Source: Glandiceps talaboti
Lineage: Eukaryota > Hemichordata > Enteropneusta > Spengelidae
Length of the DNA stretch: 64,000 bases
NCBI RefSeq assembly: GCF_964340395.1
Contig: NC_135556.1
Coordinates: 26,872,562 to 26,936,561, forward strand
Reading direction: 5' to 3'
Shown: piece by piece, positions 1 to 12,950 of the stretch
Position numbering within the stretch: position 1 is the stretch's first letter
How the letters are laid out: each line of letters starts with the position of its first letter
The notes under the pieces: model-generated
Told to the model about the DNA's origin: nothing
What the model saw: only the letters and a program-made list of their open reading frames with translations
Databases searched by the model: none
Made by a program: the position numbers and the translations under genes

Positions 1-570
1 TTATTATGTAATGTTCAACATCCATGTGTACACGTGTCTCGTCGGACTTTATAAAATACAAGCCTTTCCCAAACTTCATTTCAATCTTGTATGTGTTCAA
101 ATAATGATAAAAGCAAATTATAGTAGGTGATCTGAAAGCATTGCCTGATTTAGAAATTGACAACACATCTAAACTAACCCCCCAAAAATGACATTTTACA
201 TTAAGAACCATATATGATTTTGACGTGAAGCATGACAATGCTCATTGTTTTAAGTGACAATGTAAATCTAACTACAATATACGTATTATGTCAACTGTTC
301 TAAATGACCCTCCCCATCCCCTCTATCTATCTGGAATTTAGCAACTGATGTATTTCTACCATTGGTAGATACCACACTAGTAGATAAGACTACCTATTTA
401 TAGCCTCCTTTGTTCCATCCGCTATCTCTGTTCTTAATTGCAACTACAGTGTGGATTTAAGTTTACCACTTTCGAAGTATTAGTTATATTTGTATTCCCT
501 TTTTCTGTGTGAACTGTCATTTTAATTTCTCCTAGTAATTCTGAATCTTTCCGTTTCGTTGACTTTTCAG

Positions 571-1524
571 AAAGAAGAACCAGCACCAGCAACTGAACTG
601 TTGAAGACCTATGCTGACATCAGATTGTCAACAGAGAGGTTGGGCTATAAACCTTATACATCATTGAAGGATGGTGAGTGGTACGTTAATGAAAGAGAAA
701 CTGAAGTCTAGACTGAATAATGACCGTTGACGGTGTGTGTGAATTCAATTTGAGACTCACCTTACACCTTTCATATGAATATACTTTGTATAGTGAAAAT
801 GAGAACAAATTTGTCAAAAAGTTAACTCTGGTGAAAATGAGAACAAATTTGTGAAAACGTTAACTCTGTATGGTGAAAATGAGAACAAATTTGTTAAAAA
901 GTTAACTCTGGTGAAAATGAGGACAAATTTGTCAAAAAGTTAACTCTGTATGATGAAAATGAGGACAAATTTGTCAAAGAGTTCCTTTTAAGGTGGGTCA
1001 TTATGCCTTGGAAAACGTCAATTCAAAACGGAATCAGTTACTGTCAAATGTGTTGTCAATGTTGTCTTCTCTGTCTTTTGTGCTTCATAGAGTATATAGA
1101 ATATGATATAGAATAGAATAGAGTAGAATAACTTAGAATAGATATAGAATAGAATAGATATAGATATAGAATAGATATAGAATAGAATATAATAGAAAAG
1201 AATAGAATAGTATAGTATAGAATAAAATAGTATAGAATAAAATAGAATAGAATAAAATAGAATTGATATAGTATAGAATACAATACAATACAATACAATA
1301 CAATACAATACAATACAATACAATACAATACAATACAATACAATACAATACAATACAATAGAGTAGGATAGAAAAGGCTAGAATAGACTAACCCTTTTAT
1401 TCACCCTTTTTTCTGACTCTGTTTTAGGAGTTAAGAAATTTATAAAGTGGTTTCTTGAATATAGGAAAACCAGAGAAAGGGAAGATAGTTCTGGAAAGTC
1501 GCGTGGTCAAGATTTTAGTAATAG
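571..1524 (+). CDS. Copy A: end of epimerase domain (exons 5-6)
   Basis: Exons 571-673 and 1428-1524 encode the typical C-terminal end of UDP-glucuronate 4-epimerases: a TYAD motif, then GYKP, then a lysine-rich helix with [11 protein letters not shown]. In the family this segment helps close the UDP-sugar site. The coding sequence is identical to copy B, including silent sites. The following exon 7 (1887-1988) starts a charged Lys/Arg/Glu helix. Confidence 0.85.
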
Positions 1525-4500
1525 GTGAAGTATAATAGCTGTCTTTTCATCACAATAGGCCATTCCACACTGCAAACAAGAAATTGATAATACAGCGCCC
1601 TCTCTCAAATTGGGGGTATCAGCACTTCATAGCACCGTTTATTAAGAGCTTTGTCCTTTGGTATTCTGTAGAAGTGTAAATCAAGGATGTTTTTGTATTG
1701 TTCAGACACAGAGGAAAGCAGCAGTGGACTATGATTAACCGAGTAACCTATAACCATGTATGCCCCCAAGGTATACACAGTCAGGAAGTAGAGCACCACC
1801 ATGGTAAATTTTGGAAAGGCCTATTCCATGGAACATAATACTGTTTGTTTAATGGTTTACATATAATTTCATTTGTGATATTTTAGACTGTCCCTTGAGA
1901 ACGCAGAAATACAAAGAAAACTAGAAAGCAGAAAACTGAAGAGAAGGAATAAAGAGTTAGATTTGAAGCTGATGGAAAGAAAACAAAAGTAAGGAAATAA
2001 AAAATATTATATGAAGTAAAATTGTCAATTGATAAGAACATATTCAAATTTGTACACAAAATTGTAACAATCCTTTTCCTATATCTTCATTTGTGGAGTA
2101 TTTGAAAAATTGAATTGATTTAAAACTAATGTATGCCTTCATATTGATTTATACTTTGTTCTTTTTTACTCACCTTAAATCAAAAATCAGTCACTTTATA
2201 TTCAGTTTGTTTTACAACTTAAATCACAAAACCCGAAACAAAATGTCTGGCTTAACAAAAATCTACATTTTATTGTCTGTCTCAGCAAAGTCAACAGAAA
2301 TCTCACCAACAGAGATATTTGTTGAGCAAGATGACAAAATGTAGCACTGTTAGTAAGATTCTTGTTGAGTCAGACGACATTTTGTTATAGGTTTTATGAT
2401 TTTAATTGTATACTCCTGCTACTCTACAGTAAAGCAAATTTCCATTTCATAAATGTTCAGCTTTTGGTTTTTTAGGTTTTGGGATTGAATTCTTTTTTTT
2501 AGTCTATTTCTCTGAATATTTTAATATTATTTCTTTCAATAATTATGTTAAGCACCTCTCAACACAATGTGGACATATAACACAAATAAGTACTTGTTTA
2601 TTATCATTATTCATTATTATTCAATACATAAATGTCCATTGGTTACACTGATCCTCTTCACTGTTCTTGATTTATGTTACATAATATGCTCATTTCTTAG
2701 ATTTCTTCAATATGCACAAAAACACAACATTCCTGTTCCAGTTATAGAGAAAGACAGGTTCATCTTTCATCAAGGTAAATTTCATTAATGTTAAATCACG
2801 AAATGACTTTCCAGAACCCAAAGTTCATGAAAATGCCTTTATTTCTTGATGTGTCATTCCCCTTTTAATAATTAATACTTATACTATCATATAATTTGGA
2901 CCCAAAATTTACTAAAATAATGTATAATATTTAGTGATTGACTGAAATTTAAACATAGTTGTCAGACATCTTGATTTGATTTTGGTTTTAACCAGTACTT
3001 GTTGAAAAGTTATTTTCCTTGAGAGTTTTATTTTGTGAAAAAATTACAAACAATTTCATGATAGTATAATTTTATATTTAGGCATGGATACTATTGGCCA
3101 TGACATTATGAGAGTTAACAATCAGAGTGGAGATATACAGGTAAGGAGAGATAACTTGTTTATAGTTATTAACTATGAAAACTGTGTCTGTAGTTTAGTT
3201 TTTATTCCAAATTATGAAGTTATTTTTGATGTAGTTCATTTAGTGAGTAGCCAGTAAAATATGAAAAGTACGTGGTGATAATTCTACCAGAAAGACTCAT
3301 AAATCTGTCTAATGATGGAAATATACTGGTTGAAACAGAATTTTTAAACAAATTAATGAAAAACTAGCTGGCAGATTTTGCAGAGTAGGCGGTTCTTTTG
3401 GCAGCTACCGGCTGAAGTTCTTGAGACTTAATTGTAACTAATTACCAGACTGGTATATTTTGTTCATGTTCAAGAAGAAATTTTAGTCATAGTCATCACA
3501 CTTACTTTTGCATTTTTGTTGTCCAGTGAAATAAGTGAAAACAAGTCTTTTAGGAAAGAATTCCAGGTTGACAGTATTTGGTGATGTGGACGGTGATCTT
3601 TCCTTTGATGATATGTGTTGTCTAGTCATGCTGTATATGCTTGAATATCTATAGGTGTAAATTAACAAAATCAAACCATAATTATGATGTCTGTCACTAA
3701 CATTTCTTGTTTGGACATTAGGCTTTAATGAAGAGATGTCAAGAAGTTGATGAATGTGTTGCATTCAATAGTGAAGGGTATCTGAAAAACAAAGTAGAAC
3801 CCCAAAAGACATGGGAGAAGAAGTTTTTGGGGAATGAAGCTGGACTTTATGTGGCTGGTAAGTAACTGTGTATCATGACAGTGAAAACAAGAATTAATTA
3901 ATATGTGGCTGGTAAGTAACTCTGTATCATGACAGTGAAGTCAAGAATTGATTAACGTATCATTTGACAATGTTGATATTTTGTTGACTATTCAATAAAG
4001 TCAACAAAATACCAATGAACAAACCCTATACAACACTGCAGAGATTTTTATCAAGAACGAAAAATTTCCAATAGAGAAATAGCAAAAGTATCTCGAGGAA
4101 AAATACTAGTCCAAATGCAGCAATTGTTCCAATGCTGATCCCCCTTGTGCTGTCCACTAGCCACTAGTCCAAGTGCAGCAGTTGTTCCAATGCGGACCTC
4201 CCCCTGTCCTGTCCACTAGCCACTAGTCCAAGTGCAGCAGTTGTTCCAATGGTGACACCCCCCCCCCAATGTCCTGTCCACTAGCCACTCGTCCAAGTAC
4301 AGCAATTGTTCCAATGCTGACCACCCCCCCCCCCAATGTCCTGTCCACTAGCCACTAGTCCAACGGCAGCAATTGTTCCAATGCGGACTTCCTTGTCCTG
4401 TCCACTAACCATGCACTTATCTGTTAGGAGATATACTAGTCCAAGACAGTGCAGCAATAGTCCCAATGATGATACCCCCTTGTCCTGTCCACTAGCCACT

Positions 4501-7500
4501 TATCAGTTAAATCATGGCATTTCCCTAAAGTTTGTTCGTTACAAGATATGTAACCAGTGTGCTCTAGACCTCCTTGTACATTAAAATTCATTGTATACTA
4601 AACTTGATAGTTGTACTTTTCTGTATAGAAATAAATGAAAGTTTCCTGTTAGAAGAAATATGTTTCTCCTCGTTAACACTCACTTAAAATTATCTATTGT
4701 CATCACCAGACGTTGACCAATGTGCTGCAGACCTTCATGACTGTGGGCAATTCTCAACTTGTATCAAGACAAAACCAGCACAATTCGAGTGCTCTTGTCA
4801 ATCTGGTTACTATGGCAATGGAAGATTCTGCATACCAAGGTGCGTTTGTATACTTTTTAGTCTGTATGCTTGTCAACAGTTGATGCAACATACATTTTAG
4901 GTTTTAGTTGTGTGTACTGCAACACCACCAGTATATGTATTTCTGTGAGACTAGATGACAATGTAGTACCAGTAGGTACATGTCAAAAAATGAGCCTAAA
5001 ATTGCATATTAGTTTTATGAGTTTGTTCCTTGGGTCAAATATCATTGATTATGATTAATTTTAATTAGATATAGCATCGGTGCATATAATTCAATGAAAT
5101 TAAACATTGTCTTCTGATATTGTTGGCGCCAATGATGAAATGACATGCATTACATTATGTTGTTCAATTGTTTAGATGTGTAAAGGTGGGCATATCATTA
5201 ATGTTATATTTCTCATGATCTGACCAACTCTATATTTCATGTGTAGGGTGATTTATAGAAAGCTTTAATTATAAGATATCTTGTGTATGGTCTATAATCT
5301 TAAAATGCAGTTACCAGGCAACTGATTGCTGTAAACATAGATAATTTTGAAGTTTTCAGCAAGTTCTAAAACACTAGGTTTACTTACTAATTACCAGACT
5401 GGTACATTTTAGTCATCACGTGTACTTATTTTTGCATTTTTGTTGTCCAGCGAAATAAGCCAAAAGTAGTATATCTTTAGTGAAAATTTCCAGCTTATTC
5501 AGTTCTTGGAAATGAGATATGAAATCCAATATGATCGTGAGAAGGATGAGGATGGAACAAATATGATTTTATTGATATTTTTCAGGTACTATACACATAA
5601 ACCTTTACCAATACATGTTCAGCGAGATGCTATGATGCCACATTTCAATGGACTTGAGATGGACAAACTAAAAAAGGAATCAAAGTTTGTTTTCTTTAAG
5701 GTAACTAGAATATTAAAGTATATACCCATGATGCAAAGCAACTTAAACTATGGAAAATTATGGAAAGATCCGTAAATTAGTCATTGTAAACTTGTATTGA
5801 TTTAATACTGCTGTGATTTTGGACGATAAATTGGCACTTTTGTAAATTGCACCATTTTGAAATCTTGTGAAGAAGCTCTACAGTACTTACATGTGTACTG
5901 CCAATTTGGTGATGTCCTGCAAGGGTTTGTGGGAAAACCGTGCAGGAAATGATTACATTATTACCCCATTCCCACAATCTCTTTCTCTTGACAGCTAGAG
6001 ATTATGGTAAATATCCAAAATGGCCGACACATTTACAATGCAATCGGGCTTCCTAACAATATCTCAAGGTTGACAATGTTTCATTTTCATGATATGTGAA
6101 TTTCTCCATGATCTTACTTATTCTTTGCAGGGTTTAGATTTTAATGGTGGAGATATATTGATAGCTGAACAATTAAAGAATAAGAGAAAAGAGTTGGAAA
6201 GACTGTGTAGAAATATAACACATTGTATCGGTAGGTGCGCAAACTGACAATTTGAAGAGCAAAATGTCTATAATTATATGCACACTAAGGATAATTTGGG
6301 ATAATAATTTATAATCATGTGATATCTAAAATATGCTAATGATGCTGATAATTGACAATTTATTCATTGATTCAGAATTACTTTTAGCACTTAGACTGCA
6401 AAACACAGTCATTCATTGGCAGTGCTCCACACATTCCACTAACCCAGTACAGCCTATATGAGTCACTTATTGAACTTACTAAATTTTAAAATCTGTTATT
6501 TTTCTCTTGTTGCCATCCTTGCACATTTTCCCCAAGTTTATTTCTATACATTTTTTAAAAATAGATTTGACAATTTTTTCTTAAATGCAGAACTGTATAT
6601 CAATAGTCTGGTTTGAATCTGTTACCAACAGTTGAAACTGTAGGCAGGTCAGAATTGTATATCAATAGTCAGGTTTGAATCTGTTACCAACAGTTGATAC
6701 TGTAGGCAGGTCAGAATTGTATATCAATAGTCTGGTTTGAATCTGTTACCAACAGTTGAATTGAAACTGTAGGCAGGTCAAAATTTTGATTATAGTTTAT
6801 GCGTATTATAGATGACTCCAATGTTTGTTTAAATGAAACATGTTACAGGTGGATTTATATAAGCAATCATTCCAGTGTTGGAATAAGACCATATATTCCC
6901 TTCATGACATGTTTCCATGGTTACCATAAAGGGGATCATGTAATCGGTAGTAAAAAGATGTTATATTATTGATGACTTAATGTTGAATGAAATTTAAAAA
7001 AAGTATGGTAGCCTTTTTCATTCCCCTCACCCCCTTTTAATTACATGCTGTAACTACTGTGGCACCTTCTTCCCTTAAGAACAAAAAGGAAATGTTCGTG
7101 CCCTCAAATGCGCCAACTATATAAACAATTATGGTCATTATCAAAACACAATATGCTACGTTTGAATATATTTCCATGGTTTCCAATCAATCAATTGGTT
7201 TTTGTTGATTAGTCCTGAAAAGATGTCATAGAAAGAATTATTATAATACATGCCAGCTGTTGCGTTGAGCTAGCATGATGTTTGAGGAGATGCAGATTCA
7301 ACCTATAATCTGTAAGCTACACTTCGGGGCTATGCCGTGACAGGGCACCCTCACTCATAATCTAGTTCCTATACAGTATTGTTGCGATTTATACCTTCAC
7401 TCAGAGTATAGTCAAAGCTTTTGCTCTACAAGTCCTGAGATGCAATTTAAATTCATCCACAGCCACCCACACAGTCATTAACATCATTTCTTTGTTAATC

Positions 7501-10500
7501 AATCACAAAATTCTAACCAATAACACAGTCCCTCATAAAATTAGTGTTTATTTTGGGCAGTTATGTAATGTCCAAATATGGTCAAAAAATATCTTACTAT
7601 GAAAATTCTGGGGAAATAGGGTTGATAGTTCGTTGGTGTGTTCCTAGGAATGTTCAAGTGATAAATTAACAAATATAAGATGTGATCAATTTTATCATAT
7701 GTAAATTTAGATGTGGACGTACGTTATCTTTTTGTCAAAAGCTCCAAATTTATGTCATTGTTTTAGATATAATGAATTGTAATGTGTTTTACTGACCTGA
7801 TGATGGGCAAAGAGCTATAGGCAGAAATTTTGGAAACCACTCATTGAGTTTTGTTGACACTCTCCATTTTCCATTTGAGTTATCATGAATTTAAGTATAT
7901 ACAACTGTACTACAATGCCATCAGTGACATTTGTTCTTTTAATAATTTTTTTTCTTATAGCCTTCAACACCAATGGTTTGCTCAAGATGAAGGTTGATCA
8001 TCCAGGCAACTTTGTAAAATGGACTGGAGGGGACACTGGTGGTATTTATATAGCTGGTAAAGAACAGCTGTTTGCTATTTTTTTGACAAATTGTTCAAAA
8101 TGTTGAAAGTGTGTTGCAATTCCCTGTCTGGTTTCTAGTTTTCAATTATATAAAAACATATACAATTTGCCATCTTGTAGGAGAGGTGTTCTGATAAATG
8201 GTGTTGCTGAGAAAATATTGTCCTTTGTGTAAAAAAATACATTCAATTTTGCAAGATTAAATGAAGGGCCTAAATAAGAGATTTTGTAAAGTGTCAACTT
8301 CTACATCAGTTGCAGTTATTGTCATTTCACTCTAAATATAACGTTTGAAGTAAATTCAAAATTGTTTAACCAGAGAGATTTATATCAGACACACATTTAG
8401 ATATGTACATTTGGCAATGATGGGATCTCTTCTGTATTCATGTGTTGGCTATGCACATCAAATTCATGTGTCCATTGAACGCTGATAAAACCTCATTTTT
8501 TACTTCTCAAGTAGACAGTATTATGTTAGTAGCAAATTTCTTTATCATTCTCAAGTTACGTTTTTTGCATATTCAAATATGAATATCTAATAAAAGCTTA
8601 GTTGATTTTGCTTATTTACGTTTTTTGCATATTTAAATTACTATATCATCTATGTACAACGAATTTCTTGGCATGTGTAGGCTAATTTCACTTAAATCTT
8701 TTTTACTGTCATAGATGTAAATTACTGTTACAGTATTGTTTAATTTTCTGTTCAGCAAATTTCTTTGTCATGTACGTGCTAATTTCATTCAAATCTGAAG
8801 CGCTAACCACTCTGCTACAGGGAGCCAATCATTCTCTCATGTACGTGCTAATTTCATTCTAATCTGAACCACTAACCACTACGCTACAGGGAGCTGGTCA
8901 TTGTAATGTACGTGCTAATTTCATTCAAATCTGAAGCACTAACCACTACGCTACAGGGAGCCAATCATTGTCGCGTTCGTGCTGATTTTATTGAAATCTG
9001 AAAATGACATAAAAAACACTTGTTTTTTCTTTCTTACTTCAGCTTTTTTATATTTATATTACAGTATTATCTATGAACAACAGATTTCTGTAACACTCAA
9101 ATCAATTTGATATACGTTGTTTCACTTCCATTAAAGATTTGAATTACTGTGAAAAGAGTGAAACTGAGTGCCCAGAAAATACTAGGTGTGAGCGATTAGC
9201 TGCAGCTGATTATAGATGTGTTACTAAGGACTCCATTACAAATGACGCTAGACATAAACAAAACACAGCAAGTAATAGAACAGAATCTGGACAACAATAT
9301 GAACATCATCAAGAAAAAATATCTGATTTCAAGAAAAATCAGAGGGAACCGTTGAAACAGAAAAGTAACAACAGAGAATTGACCCCAAATGAAGAATTGT
9401 TGTCAGCTACTGACATGGATCATATACAGGACAAAATCCATATCATCATTTCAATAGACAAAGAGGATTTTCAAGGTGAGTAATAATTGCTTTGAAAAGG
9501 CAATTTCCACTTATGGTTGACATGTTTATGTACAATTATAATTAATAACCTGCAGATAGTATTTGCTCAACCAAGGAAAACATGAGTGACCAAAGGGGCC
9601 TTGTCACTTCGAATTTTAGGCAAGAAGTAACAAAGCAAGAAGTAACAAAGCCATTAGGTCAATGATTAATTTTTTTCTCAGAATTTCATGAGTAAAGATA
9701 TTGAGGAATAGTAATATAGTCATACCTGCACAAGCCTGATTCATGAACAATCATGAAGTGTAATGGTCACTTAAACATTTTATGCAGTAATTGAAGTACT
9801 GCAGAACAATTTATGAAGTCTGGTGTTGCCATTTACATATTCATTTATTAATTTTGTTTACGTATTTACTTTTTCATGTACATCTTGCTTCTATTAAGAG
9901 TTCACCTAGCTTGTTTTATTTCTTTCTTTCTTTATTTCCTTACTCTTTTATGTACAATAACATCTATAATGATTTACTCTATCAACAGATCACCTTACTA
10001 GCTGGCATTATGTTAATTTATCTATTATTTCATTTATTCATTTTTTTTCCTATTTACAGGAGCAGCTACACTGCTTAACTCAATTCTAATGAATGCTAGA
10101 TCACCTAGCAACATTCATTTTCATATTGTTGTTGCTGGGGAACCAGGAAGAAGTTTCAAAGAGTATCTATTATGTCATGGTGTTCCAGTAACATCACTGG
10201 TGAGTACATTATACTAAATATGTATAAAGTGATGTGTAATAGTATGTAATAATAATAATAATAACAATAGTAATGTATTGCATCTGTAGATTTCTATTAG
10301 TTTGGTATCAATAAACATTGCAGTAAAAGTAAAGATATCTTGTTGAGTGAGTGATAACAAGTACGTAAATATAAATATATAGTATAGTAAAGTTTATGTT
10401 ACATTTCATAATTCAAAAGTTGTTTTGATAAGCAAACAACATCCTTAATTACATTAGTTTTGTATTACTTACTTTTGGAGACTGCTTTGTATTTCTGTTA

Positions 10501-12834
10501 TAATTGATAATATTTTTGATGGTTAGTTTCATATTTCAGGAGTTTCATTAAGAAATTGCATTATGAGGACATTCTTTACAAAGCCTTGATAGTTTTTAGT
10601 TGTATATATGTACTTCAGAATTCAAATATATACAAATTATCCTGACTTGAAGAATAGATGTATTGCATAGATTAATTCTCATAAAAATCACACCATAACC
10701 TAGCCCAATAGACTGTAATTTGGTCAAAATACAGCCATTTTTAGGTTGTGTAGAAGTCCAAAACAGAACTATCAATAAACATTATATGTATTAACAATAT
10801 TAACTCCAGTGCTGGTAACTAAATCTCAGACTAATGGATGAATTAAGTCATATCTAATTAATATGAATACTTGGTATACCACGTAGAAACTGTTGGAATG
10901 ACTGTAAACATAATTGTTCACAGAAACAGTTTGCACAAAAGCAAGGGGTCAGTGTTACCATTTTAATACTTAAGAAAAATTCAATTCATGAGACTGTATC
11001 TTTTTATTCAAATGTGATTAAATTGACAATGTGACAATATGAAAAGTCAGATCAAAATGTAAAAATCACCAAGAGTGTGTCCTTTTCATCTTCAACAGAT
11101 TGAAATTAAGAAATTGAATGAGGAATGGATCAGTAGGAATATATACACTAGAACAAAACAAATACGTCTGTCAAATTCTGCAAATTTTGCCAGATTTTAT
11201 TTTGACAGGTACGTTTAGTCATACTTATTCTTATTTGATATTGCAATATGTTTCTTTTTCACTGTTTATGAATGCCAATATATCACCTTTGTCACTGAAT
11301 CATTATAATTCTGTTGATTTCTTCCTTCAGATATACAGAATGTATCTTTAAAAACTCAAAGTTATCCAAATCACTCAAAACTCTGCCTATGGAAGCGTGC
11401 TCCTGGTCCTTATCAAATGTTAAAGTAATTTATGGGTTTGTAATAAAGGAATGGGTGTGAGTTTTCTTGGAGACCAACCAAATTTTAAGATTCACTTCTG
11501 AGGGGCACAGTATGTTAATCAGTCACAAGGAAATGATCCAATGAGATACACATTTTAGAATGAAACTAAAGTACAAGTATGTTGTCCTTCAAATGACATA
11601 TCAATGTCCATCTATTGTATTAATTAGTATTTTGTTTTTTTCAGAGTCATTATCATATCTTTTGATTTTATTAATATTTCATTAATTGTGATGAACAAAG
11701 AGATGTTTATAAATGAAACTCCAAAAAGCAGAATGGGGAACACAGAAATGAAGGAAATATATAGCAGCAAAGACCCATCCACGGAATGTTGTCCATCAAA
11801 AAAAATGAAATGTTCTTCTTCTTTTTAAAGAGATGTATGACAGTTCTAGCTGCCTTTGAATTCCTGATTGTAAAACATCACCAAAAGGACGGCACATAAA
11901 TTTTACAATGATTAAAAAAATGTTATGCTGTAGGATATTTCTATCCATTATAGACCCAAGATAACTTTGTTCTTAAATCATTGTACATTTCGTTACAGGA
12001 TATTTCCATCTGTTGACAAAGCCATTTATCTTGATGCAGACTGTGTTGTCACACACCCCATTGAAGATTTATGGATGTTGTCTGGACAATTGACTCAGTT
12101 AAAACCTTTGCTGGCAGTACAAAGAGCAAAACCATATGGAATTTTCTTTCATAACAGAGTCCTGGATATCTTTTATGAAAGGTGCAATCATGCAATTTGG
12201 AATATGTTATCAAATAATTATTGTTTTGATATCTTTGTTTTAAGATTTTCTCACGTAATTTTTATGAAATCAGATCCCCCTGTAAGACAGTTGCAAACAC
12301 TGTCTAATAATTTTCCTTATCGAACCCTGGTACATTATTGTACATATAAATGCAGTCTCAGAAAACAGTCAGTATTTTATATTTCCTGTTGTCTCATCTT
12401 GGTACCTAGAGACCTATGTCAGGTACTTGAAGTCTGCAAAACACAAGGAAAATAAGAGTTCAAGTTGACTCTGTTGCTAATAATGATAAAACTTTTATTT
12501 TATTCTCGTGTTAAAGTGTAACATTGTTCGATCATTCATGTTTTCATTAAACACCTTGAATTCACAAGGTACCCTTTCCCTCTAAGGTACATTACACAAA
12601 ATGGCTTATTTTATTTAGATATGGAAAGAAGTTTTCCAAGAAAGAAAAGACTTTCAATGCTGGTGTCTTTCTGATTGATTTGAAGCACTACAGAGAACAA
12701 AGAATGATTGATGAGATAGAGTTCTGGCTAAGTCAGGTATGTATAAGTATATGTGTGTATATATATATATATATCTTGGGATTGGAAGTAAGGCCGACTT
12801 TTGAACTGTTTCATCTCTTCTAGTCACTATTTTG

Positions 12835-12897
<63 letters not shown>

Positions 12898-12899
12898 TA

Positions 12900-12950
<51 letters not shown>

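Noticed and set aside
1605-1802. 65-codon minus-strand frame, repeated identically at 25421-25618
   Set aside because: Its conservation is explained by the recent duplication. It lies in an intron, has no domain and shows no coding bias.
4105-4498. CRISPR-like regular repeats
   Set aside because: The units are contiguous tandem repeats with decayed copies and no unique spacers, inside an animal intron.
8750-8990. tRNA gene cluster on the minus strand
   Set aside because: Only an A-box-like stretch is present. No acceptor stem, anticodon loop or B box can be formed.
11967-12455. 162-codon frame over exon 18 and beyond (and its copy at 38770-39258)
   Set aside because: Only the first 61 codons are GT8 sequence. 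A GTGCAA donor follows the conserved FY-x-R, and the next exon continues the family pattern, so the remainder is intron.
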